Shown: in pieces, positions 42,026 to 53,300 of the stretch | How positions within the stretch are numbered: position 1 is the stretch's first letter | Layout of the letters: every line of letters begins with the position of its first letter | DNA from: Helicoverpa zea | Taxonomy: Eukaryota; Arthropoda; Insecta; Lepidoptera; Noctuidae | NCBI RefSeq assembly: GCF_022581195.2 | Contig: NC_061476.1 | Location: 5,688,098-5,752,097 of the forward strand | Direction: 5' to 3' | DNA: 64,000 bases | Translations under genes and position numbers: made by a program | The notes under the pieces: generated by a model | Told to the model about the DNA's origin: nothing | The model's database searches: none | Seen by the model: only the letters and a program-made list of their open reading frames with translations

Positions 42026-42075
42026 AACGACTTCCTGAAAAGGAGGAAGTTCTCAATTCATCGGAATCTTATCTC
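42026..42075. repeat. Short lepidopteran repeat (CGACTTC..GGAGGAAGTT)
   Basis: AAACGACTTCCTGAAAAGGA then CATCGGAATCTTA matches the family member at 26284. Confidence 0.5.
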
Positions 42076-42079
42076 AACA

Positions 42080-43370
42080 GTCTGATCCCAAATCGTAAAT
42101 AATGACAGGTTTTTATGTGACTCAGATCAATAAATGTCGATATCCAAGCTCGCAATAAAATCGTCAGGTAAGTAGGTCACCGACTAACTAAACGAAGTAT
42201 TTAGACTGGAAAACTGACTTCAAGGAAACTTTGCCAATAAAGCGACTTTGTTATTCTTGTACCTAATAAGTAGTAGATCTCTGATTGAACACAGCTTATG
42301 AATTGTTCGTCAATATTAAGAGAGCTTTAAAAACGAAGAGAAGAGAGACTTTAAAAAAGGACTTTAAAAAAGTATTCTGATTCTTACTGATATTAGCTAT
42401 GTATACCATATACTTAGAAATAAAGGACATTCTATTCTATTCTAACTCTTGTCTGTCTGTCCGGCTTGTACCTACGCCAAATCTCCCAAAGCTACTGTAG
42501 ACAGATAAGCCTTAGAAATAACAATGACTTCTGTGGGACGGTGGGAAGTAGTTCTCCGAGAAAAATATCATTGTAAACAGATTGTGACAAATGAACTTTC
42601 ATATTATATGAAAAGCCTGACCCTGTTACGTAGCATATTCCGTAAACAGATAAACTAAACCTTAACGATGTTCTATGAATATTTTTTCCGAGAAAATGCG
42701 CCTGTTTATCATCGTATAACTTATAGGAGGACTTAGAAAAGAAATAAGCTACATTTGCTACAAAACTCCGTAAAGCCTTGTGCAGACTAGGCGGCCGTTA
42801 TGTGAATTTTCAACCACGTCAAATAGATCTGCCCACAACCTTATTCGAGGGCTGAATCCGCCTTTGCAAAGATTTACTCCGCCAAGAGTTTTCGTTTATT
42901 TTGAGTCTATTGAACAAAATAGCATTGTGAAACCCTTCAACTGACTAAACACAAAGATAGCAAACACAATACAACCCAGTATCTAGTATACTTAGCGATT
43001 CAGACCACGTATTAAAACTTTTAACAGCTGCGTATCTTGGCAATCAATCTGGCGTTGTTAAAGCATCAATCAGCTAAAATGGGCGGGAACTAATCAAACT
43101 TCTTGGTTGTAGCGGACACGAGTTCAGGGAAAATGAGCGATTGGGCTGGCAAAAGTTTTCTTTTACCTCGCTGCTTTTTATTAACGTTTATTTTTAAAAT
43201 AATCTTTCAAGTTAGTTGGTTTGAAGTGTCATCGCAGAACTTTCATGCGGAAGAAAGGTTGTTAAAAATTTTAAATATAGTTTATGATTGCAATTTCAAA
43301 TACTTACATAACGCCTAAGCTACTTACTATAGGTTTACCTAACCTATACCTTTGATTATAATTGTTACTT
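42080..43370. other. Intergenic DNA without supported gene
   Basis: The frame at 43103-43318 has a hydrophobic stretch but no domain, splice context or partner exon. I see nothing else. Confidence 0.4.
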
Positions 43371-43374
43371 TAAA

Positions 43375-43813
43375 AGCCCGAACTATGGTAGATCCTAAGA
43401 TTTTCCAGTATTACCTAAGATTTACCGACATGAGTTGGTATATGTAAGTATTTATTATAAAGGTAGAATTTTTTCTATTCGAAGTCACTATATGCTAGGT
43501 TTTACCAATGTGGACTGGTAAATATTGGTTTTAAGAATAAAACAATGATAAATCAATTTATCGTCATTTGTTTTAGGTAACCATTAGTCAAAAACTTACG
43601 CAAAATTCTAACTATTTAAATAATTTTTATTTAGAAGGTTTATTAATAAAAGTATTGGGGATGTAGATGTGGAGGTAAAACCTAGCTTGTATTGAATTGA
43701 AATGGTAGAAGTCCGAAAAAAGTCGTAACTTTATAACATCTTACATTTACCAACTCATATCGATAAATCTTAGGTTTTACTGGACAATCTTAGGATTTAC
43801 CATCCGGCCCTTA
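43375..43813. mobile_element. MITE with ~70-base TIRs (CCTAAGATTT repeats)
   Basis: GCCCGAACTATGGTAGATCC.. CCTAAGATTTACCGACATGA at the left pairs with the right end read in reverse (GGGCCGGATGGTAAATCC.. CCTAAGATTTATCGATATGA). Each arm contains the word CCTAAGATT twice. Confidence 0.78.
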
Positions 43814-43819
43814 GTTATC

Positions 43820-46800
43820 CATAAGTACTTTAAAATCCTAATTTTTAAATCCTAATTTTTCACCTATCTAGAAACAGACTTTTGGAAAAGCGAAGATGAC
43901 CAGATTTTCACACACATAAACAACTTAAGGTCACAAAAAAGGTTAGTCCAACCTCTTATATGTATGATCTCAATCGCGTCCAATACCGCGGGGACCAAGA
44001 ACGGCCTTGTTCTATTTTTAGGCGGGAGCACTATGCTCTATCGTCAACGTCACTCCAGGGAAATAAGTAAACTTGCCTTATCTGTGGTTTATGTGTGAAA
44101 GTTTGTTTTTATTTTTTATTAAAAAATTTTAATCATTTTATTAGTAAGTGACTGATAGGTTTTATGGTTATATCTTAGTTTGAGAGATCTATTCTTGTTA
44201 ATATCGGGCATGATGTTGGAATAGAAGAGAAAGTATGTAATAAAGTCATCAAGGATAAACTAAGTACCTACAGTTTTCAAATAATAAACTTTACCGTTTA
44301 CAGTCAGCCATTTGACTAACCGCCCATAGTGTTTCGCGTTCGAAATGACCACTGTACCTAGGGGTAGGTAAGGTCGCCGAGTCGATTATTGAATTTCCGG
44401 TTACAATACCTATATTAAATTAAAAAATGGACAGAACTGTATTAAACTGAGTAGGGCCTCACATTAATAAAACTCAAGTTTTACCAAAGTTTTCTAAACT
44501 TGTAAATTCAAATTCCGGTGAGCGAATGAGCGTCTCCATCTTTCATGTCGAGTGTTACCTAATATGTTCTTTATACTGTGCTAATACCTCGTTCTATTGG
44601 GGAGTTTAAAGGATTAGGGATAAATGAAAAATAAATCAGACAATTATGCTCAGGAGTATGTAACTATCTTTATTTCTCAAAAAAACCACCAATTAATATA
44701 CATTTTTAAAACATTAATTTTATCAATGGATAGGTTAAATTGTATACCTAATTATCGGACAGACGCGGCCTTATTTTAATAAATATTAATTATATAATTT
44801 TTATAGTCCATGCAACGCGAATTTATTGTCAAATTACATTTTATTGTCTATACAAGACCGCGCTGCGAAATATCATAAGTGATACTATGTTATAAATATT
44901 GTCATATTTTTTTTGAAATATCGAATGCATATCTATAATGTGACAATTCAAGTAAACTGTAAAATTGACAAGATAATTGAAGATTTTATTAGATCATTGA
45001 CACTTTCACTCTAGTGGTGCCAGCAGCGTGCACGCAGTGTTGCAATAGTAAAACATTTCCCCAATTTTATGGGTGTTTAATTCTTGATCCAGGGTTCGGC
45101 TGTTTGGCTGTATGCATTCGATAATTCGCTACAATAATTTATATTCATTGATATGGCTAAGTTCATATGTGTGAGTTACGTATGTGATGTGATCATAAGG
45201 ATATGTAACTGTGAAGAACTACTATTAGGTATTGAAATGTTTCCATATATATTTTCCGTTAGTTATACACCTAGTTTAATTGTAATACGCATCCAATAAA
45301 CACTACTCATGGTATTTATCGACTAACTACCTAACTATTAAATGACTTTAAAAGACAATAAAATAATTTGTAAAATTCTACAGAATATTGTTAGAAAATT
45401 ATATGTAAATAAAAATATGTATAGATATCTCGCTAAATCGTAACATGTAGGATAAGGACCGTCGTAAGACAGTCCACGTTAATAAATAGAAGATTAATGA
45501 ATTCATTGACTTCTTAAAGCCACAATATATTATGACGTGTAATATAATTTTAAAGCCAAATTTTATAGTCTGTGAGTTTATGCCGACTTCTCGTCGATAC
45601 TTATATGTCGATAGTTGATTAGATATAATAATAATATATATAGTACACAAATAGGTAACAACATCCTTAGAATTACAGCCTTCACTTTCAGTGCGATTCC
45701 GATTAATTTTATACAGTAGCATCTGCAATGCTGTTTGAGATCACGTTGGCGGCCAACGAAGTACAGAAGTTAGGATATTTTTCACGAGGGCTAGACATGA
45801 CATTGTTTAATGAGAGTAAAACATCGAAAGCCTGCTGGTGTGACTTCTTGACGGAATGGCACTCATCCATCGCGCTGAGGCTGCGTCATTCCTATATTAG
45901 GATCCAATAGTACACAAATATTCAGTAAGCCGCGAACGGCGCATCACTAATTTACAGTTAACTATGTTTTACAATAAACATGAAACATTTAAATGTAGTT
46001 AAAGCATTTTCTGTCGGGATTCGGTTGCGCAACTATTCGTATCACTCGAAGTTTACGTAGTACCGCGTACCCGCACAGCCGAAGCCCACCTAGCCGTCCT
46101 GAAGGCTTTTGATTTATAATACATGGTAACGATATACTTAGCCACTAATCACAACAATTATCAACTATTCCGGGAGATAACTGAACATTTAGAGATCATG
46201 AGATATCGTTACTTCTACAATTCAGTAATACTGCCAATTATTGAAAATAAACAATGTAAACGAGCAGCGGACTGCATGAAAATTATACAACAATTATATA
46301 TCATAATAATTTTGACACACACTTAAGACAACAATAAACTTATAATACTGATTACAAGTAAATATATCGTTTTAGGTATCTACAGAGTATTTGTTTGAAG
46401 GGCGAAGGTACGACAAATATTTTTCGCTCCGATTCGTTAGAGGTCGTCGGGCTCAGACTGTACCTCATAACGTTAATAAAAAGTTTCTTCACATCAAGAA
46501 CGTAATCTGATATTTTATTTATTACACATTTCATGTAGCGCAAATCTCAGAAAACGAATCGAATCGAAGCGAAAAGCAGATATTAACTTCCAACTGGCTA
46601 GCCACCGATTTTAATACTCCAATATTAAACACCTAATTTATAAATGGATATTTCCTTCTCACGCTTAAAATTCTACTAAACATCAAATTGTAAACATCCA
46701 TACAGTTTATTGTCAGATTACATTTTTTTTTACATTTTATTGTCACGATTAACTTATTTGGAATTGACGGCAATGAGATAATTGCTCGAATCGTATATAA

Positions 46801-47190
46801 TGTATTTATTGTCACATCGGAAGTACCGTATAACATTATTAATGTCCGTTCGACCTAGGGACTCGAACATTCCAAGAAGAAATCCTAAATCCTTAAACCT
46901 ATCGAAAAATACAATGCGTTTATTCAAAAGGGTATATTAAAATTCAGAGATCGCATATCTACATCGAAAAAACCTCGGTTTATAAATATAAAAATATTGA
47001 AAGGTAATGCAGAGAAAGCTCGCATTTTATATGACGAGTATCGTCGAAGCGAAAGCGTTAAAGATATGCTTTCGATAAGACATTTTAGTACTGATATTTG
47101 GAATTAAAGCCCATAAAGGTTTTGTACAATAAGGGAGTTAATCCCTGCAGTAGAATGTTCTAGAACGTGGGTTCGTCCTGTGGGTCCGAG
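43820..47190. other. Convergent intergenic region, distal part: no supported gene
   Basis: AT-rich, with several short spurious open frames (45399-45910, 46123-46836). It probably includes the 3'UTR of the minus-strand gene, which ends at 47205. Confidence 0.4.
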
Positions 47191-47204
47191 AGCCCGGAGG
47201 AGAT

Positions 47205-47337
47205 TCAGTAGTAGGGGACGAATTCGGGGGCTGCGTACTCGAAGTAGGGGTGGTAGATGGCGCGGCGAGAGGGGGGCAGCATCACGTCGGAGTAGCGCGA
47301 GAACTGCGAGATCTGGCGGCTCCCAGCTGGCGGCTTC
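47205..47337 (-). CDS. Myofilin-like gene, last exon with stop
   Basis: After acceptor TTGTAG the frame reads KPPAGSRQISQFSRYSDVML PPSRRAIYHPYFEYAAPEFV PYY and TGA at 47205-47207. The plus-strand open frame over it (47180-47404) is a GC-driven shadow. Confidence 0.86.
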
Positions 47338-50300
47338 CTACAACAATAACAATATACATAAGCAAACTGCTTTAATGAAAACTTTAAACATAAAAGCTCC
47401 ATAAAAGGAATAAAAATTTTCCTCGTCAAAGTTCAAGTATTTTTATAATTAGAACATTCCTCTTTGGCTTCAACACAATATCTGCATACAAACAAAATCT
47501 TTTTCCTTTTTATTGTATTAGAAAGTACAATAGGGTAAATGTCAAGATCTCTGAAGTCCTGATAAGTGTTTTCTACCTGGCATTTACAAAAATTATGAGG
47601 ATGAGATCCGCCCTAAAATAACTAGTATTCACACCTGCTTGAATTTTATTTTATTTATAAATGTCTTGATCACATTTAGGCTTTTGCAATACTGTAACTT
47701 ATGAAGTAAGTAGTCTGTCCTAAAACTCCAGGGTCCTTAAGGTAGCTTCCTATGGAGTGACAAAAATAACTATAAGAACTTACTTGCTGTGCCTGGAAGT
47801 GGGCTCATCAGCAGGATACTCCATCTGAAGAGTCTGCAGTCCCCGGGGCTCCTGCTCTCCATATGTGCCGTACACGTAGTCATCACTGAAGGAAAAACGA
47901 CACGATATAGAAAATATATCATTAACAAACAAAAAAAGTGAAGGCAATATACCTAATGAAAATTAAATTGCATAACATTTTCCAGTCAAACAACCAGCCT
48001 TAATATTTAAACGCATAAAATATCTGCTATATGACGCCCTCTCACTTCCTACATCCATTAAACTACGTCACTAGATTTCCAATAAGGTTCCATTAAATAA
48101 ATCGCACAAAAGCACCCAATTCTTCAATGGCATCCAATAAACGTTCGTTTCAACTCCAATAAACATATAAATTAAAAACGAAAACAAAGACACCAACGCA
48201 ATTCTGAAATAAAGATACAACGGCTGAATGCGCTGCCTCAACAGATTCCATAATCAACTTAACATGAATATGAAAAAAACAGATTACTGAATACAGACGT
48301 AACATTTAGATTTCCTTACGTTTCCTTTTGCGACGCTTTTAATTTTGAGAAAAAAGCGCGCAGTAATGTCTGCGTGGGGTCGGATTAACGGAACACGCCC
48401 AAACATTTTAAAAGGACTTTATTTCGTGCGTCAATTTTTGTGAGTTGTGTTTTGTCGAGTGAATTTGAAAATTAAAAGCTATTAAAGTCAAACTGACCTG
48501 AGAAAACCTACGTCTTTAATGTAATTTTTAGTTATTCAAGAGATAGTTTCCAAATGGGCATTATGCCCTTTTGGTTTTGCTGGGAAAGAGGTGCGACCAA
48601 CCTCTCAGCAACATTATTTTGTTTGAATTTATTATAAATATTAAGTATACACTTATATCTACATACATGTATCTATAAACTCAAGTATTTACTGAACAAA
48701 CTAACAAGCTTTTGCAATAATAAATTGAAACTGAATCTTTCAATTTAAAATAAAAAGTAAAGGTCTTATCGCCTACGTGTGCCATATTTTTAACTTAATT
48801 ATTTATGAGTAATTGAGCATGGTAAACTAAAAGTCCTTTTTTCTATAATTTTATTGCATCTGTGTGGCTTCATTGAACACGGGGAGAATTTACCGGCACA
48901 CGCGTGGGACTTTTGAAATTAGTTTGGCAACACTGAATTGAGTAATCATTCCGATTGGAACGTCCTAAAAGTTTTTTAATCATTGTTTGGTTTTTACTTG
49001 AAGTAAAAATTTTTTTTTTTTTCTTTTTTACTGTGAATTTTTTTATTTATTTATCTTTAATAATATTTACAAAATATTTACATTAATTTTATAAATTAAA
49101 AATAAACTTACATATACAACTTAAAACTAATACATTGCATCAAAAAATTGCTCCTCATCGCTGTCACTGGGTAATGTACCCAGAAGGCTGGCAGCATTGC
49201 CACGTTGGATGGCAATGCTCAACCTCTGTGCGAAATAAAAGCCAGCCCTTGGGTCACGAGAAGTGTCAACAAGGCGCTTAGAAATTTCCTTCGCAAGCGT
49301 GTGAGCACTCGGACCCCACGGCCCGAGAGTTTCAACCCCAAACGGCTCAAACATGTAATTCCCGATAAGGCTACTATATTTGCGCCGTTTGAGGTCCTCT
49401 GCTTGTGAGGCGGCGGAGCCAACACAACACGCAGTTCTAGGAAGATGGGATGGCGCAAGAGTGTCGACGCAGGTCGCGTCCCACACTAAAGTCCTACCCA
49501 TCTTCCACGGAAATAGCGACATGCCGTCTGGTCTCTTGCCATCGTCGCGTGCCAAACCATTTGGTTCAAGTACGGCTGGCACGCCGACGGCAACAAGAGC
49601 CCGACGGATCACGTCGTTGATATTCGCATGTCGTGGTATGCGGCCCGCACTCCGACTGCACGACAGGCCGTGGTGACCGAGGCTGTTGACATCCGAGTAA
49701 AAATTTTGTTACGTTGTTAGTTTTGTAAGGATGCTGAGTTTCTAAATATTTGTAGCTAAGCTAGCTGGTAATAAACATTGTAAGGTTTATTTGAAACGTG
49801 GATTTTCTCAAGTTTCATGTTCGTCCTTGGGAATTTACGAAAACTTCAGCTTGGAACTTTTTTACATGCGGTTTCGGCTGTGCATTGATTAAACAAACAG
49901 TCTATAGTCATTTTCCTATTTCTCAAATGACGTACATATTGAATATAAAGGATTTCCGCAAAGTAACGCCCGATTCCACCATTTGTCTATCTACTGATGA
50001 TTTTAGGTCCGTTTAAGACCTTCGACAAAAGGCTATTTATAACATTAGGTTACGGTTTCTTGGTTACGCCCACAACTACTGACTAGTTACTATTAATAGT
50101 CGTATCCTTAGATTGACCGATAAATTATTTTCATCTAACAAAGTATCTAAGGGTAGGTACCTAGTTGGTACTTACATAAAATAATCTTGATAGGATTTTA
50201 AACAATTATATTGAACCAATGAACTACTGCTTAAAACGACTATTTAATTGATATTATTTTATTTACATTGACTTATTATTAAACGCCGCATTTTATTTTA

Positions 50301-53300
50301 AACTTTGTTTTTAAATAAAAAATAAAATCAATGTTGTGTAAGCAAGTATATGTATTTAGTTAAATTACTCATATGGGTTATATCAGGTTAAATCGGGTGT
50401 GTAACACGGATTACGGATCATTTTTGTGTAACGGTCGCCGCGCTCGACGCGGCTCGCGGCGCGGTGGCTGCGCGAGCTTCATACAATATTTTGGCTGTTG
50501 ATGCGATAGGTGCGAATAGACGTTCAGAGTGTTCAACCTTATTGACCGACAATAATTGATATTAACAAACCTTGCAGCGCGTCTTTAAATAATATAATTT
50601 AACTTTCTATTGTTGTTAAGTTAGGTAAGAATTAGTTATTTTTGTAGTGTTTAAATATTCGTTCAATTACAATCATATAATAGTTTACATTTTATTTATT
50701 TTTAGGTGAATTAGTAGTAGGTACGCATGTCGCATAGATTAAGAATTGGATTGGCTGGTGTTTAGTATTTCTTTCTCTCTCTACGCAAAGTCCAAATTTA
50801 ACGCGGACGAAGTCGCTGGCAGAAGCTAGTAAATAAATATAAAAATAAATATGCAGTATAAACTTACCCGCGTCCGGAGGTGAGGTCTTTGAGTTCCTGC
50901 TTCTGTTCAGCTTCATACTTCCTCTGCAGCTCACGGACGTGTTCCTGACGGATGAGTTTCTTCAGAGCCTCAAACCTGTTGGCATAATTAGTGGGTTTAT
51001 CATTCAGGTTTTAATGGCGTCCAATTTCGTCGGCTGGTTTTGGCCACGGCGGCTGTTCTCATATAAGGAGATCAGCCAGTGGCACAGGACATATTATAGT
51101 GCCTAAGGATAACTCCCCTCTACACCTAAAGTTGTACCTACCTACAGAGGACCCAAAGCGGGAAGCATGACCTGATGATTTCTTACCAGAAAAAAGGTGT
51201 AGTACGTAGTCTAAAATATTATGTTAACTTTTTAATTAAGGGAATATTTCATTTGTTTTTGGCGAACTCGCCAATCAAATCAAAGTTTGATTATGAAGCC
51301 AACTTTGACAAGTCTCGGTGGAAAATTACAAAAATAAAATGTTTCCGATCCCGTCTGGTATAATTTAAGTTCAAATGTGAGGGTGATGAGTTCCTCACCT
51401 GTCTCGCTGCGGAGGAACCATGAAGGTGGGTCCACCTCGAGGGCGTGAGGGTCCAGGGTACCGGAGGATCTTGCCAGATGTGTGCGGCACGTTTAGCATG
51501 CCGAACATCTACGACAAAAAGATTAAAATTCATATAAACGACAGTAATACAGTAAATAAATAAAATTAAAAGTGTAGAGGCAGTGGGATCCCAAATAATA
51601 TGGTAAATACACACATCATGTAGGTAACCATTGAAGAGTCTGTTGTTGTTTGTTTAACGATTACAGTTTGATTTTAAAAATACTGGACTTTACGCGGAGA
51701 TTATTTTTGTTTCTTGCCACATTTGTATTCATCGTGTATTTAATAAAACATTTTCTATTATTAGCAACAACATTATTAACAATGACCCAAAAACTTAATA
51801 ATACATAAAGTTACTGCTATTGACCAATAGATGGCGCTGTTCTAAATAAATTAAAATTCCCGCGAAAACCCACAATACAGTACATAAAATAAACCAGTGT
51901 CTAGGATGAATGCCTGTAATTAGCGTGGGTAGCCACTGTACATAATGACTAGCCATTTCGTAAAAGGTCACAGGGATGATTCCCAATGAGGCACTACAGT
52001 TATTTCGTGGAAATAGGGTTACTGTGGACAATGGCTGTACTTTTTGTGGCAAAGGCAAAATGCTCTGATTAGATGTCTACAGACCTAACTTTTTGTAAAT
52101 TTGTTTTTAAATAGGCGGACTTTAGAAGTTTAGATTACGTATTGCTATTTTTCGTAAGTAATAAAGAGGTCATACAACATTCTATTTTAATTTAATATTT
52201 TTTGTGTGTATTTATTTTTAGGTAAAATCGTAAGAATCTTTTTTGATCTTTTGTAAAAATATTTTTAGTTTCACTAACAAAATTTTGAAAGATTGATCAA
52301 TGACTCAAAGCTTTTTTTACAGAATATAACATCAAAATGTTAATTACAACAATTTCGACCAGGCTCCAAGAAAATTCAATTAATTAGGCTAAATTGACTC
52401 AGATGGGTGCAATTTTAAGAACTCAATTACCGTTCTCATTACATCAAAAAGGAATAAGATTAATGGGGGCACTTTCACCCTTAATTAGCTACCAATCAAG
52501 TGTTTTTTTATCTTATAAAAATATTAAAAAAGGAAAAATATCGTCGCGACCCTGCCAGGATTCGAACCTGGAATCTTCTGATCCGTAGTCAGACGCGTTA
52601 TCCGTTGCGCCACAGGGCCAGTTGATAAGTATGTCGAAAGTAAGTATTATTCTTTACAACTCCGTCTGAGTGTTACGTCACGACGAATCTCAAGGTTGTA
52701 ACATATTGGAGCTTTAGTACAAAATATTTTTTCTAAGATTTATTCGTAGTTTATCAGATTTGATGCGAGACACGTGCCCGGTTCTACAAGATTACCTACT
52801 TATTTTTATGCTAGCGTAAATTCAACTATAAATCACCAAGAGTAGGCGATTGATGGGAAAATTTTATAGGCCATATTTTCTAGTAGGAAGTTACCCAGAA
52901 TATGTCGTGCCAATATGTAAGTATTGATTTATATGTTAAGTAGCTTTCTTTTACATAGTAAAATAGGTGGGTTGAATCTTATACTACTAATATGAAGAAA
53001 AATCCCGACTAGGTGCCATTAAAACTCGATATAATTATTATTTTCCTGGAAACATCATAAATATGAAATATAACAGCATGATTTACAAACCCACATCCAA
53101 TTAGTTTGTTGTAAATAGTGGGTGGCTAAGTAGGAAGGCAACTAATATTGTGAACATATTACATATTCTAGCAGCATTTGATAAAACTCTCACCGGAGAT
53201 AAAATAATCTAAAAATAAAACCTATTGAAAATACAAATACTCTACTTCACATTGACACGACAAAAAAACCCACGTAATTGGCGAATTGCATGAAAAAGAA

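Noticed and set aside
45399..46836. Several 60-109 residue frames in the convergent intergenic region
   Set aside because: Short, AT-driven, no domains, no splice signals linking them.
52394..52588. 64-residue plus-strand frame
   Set aside because: It runs into the antisense of the tRNA-Arg gene; CQDSNLESSDP is tRNA sequence read as protein.
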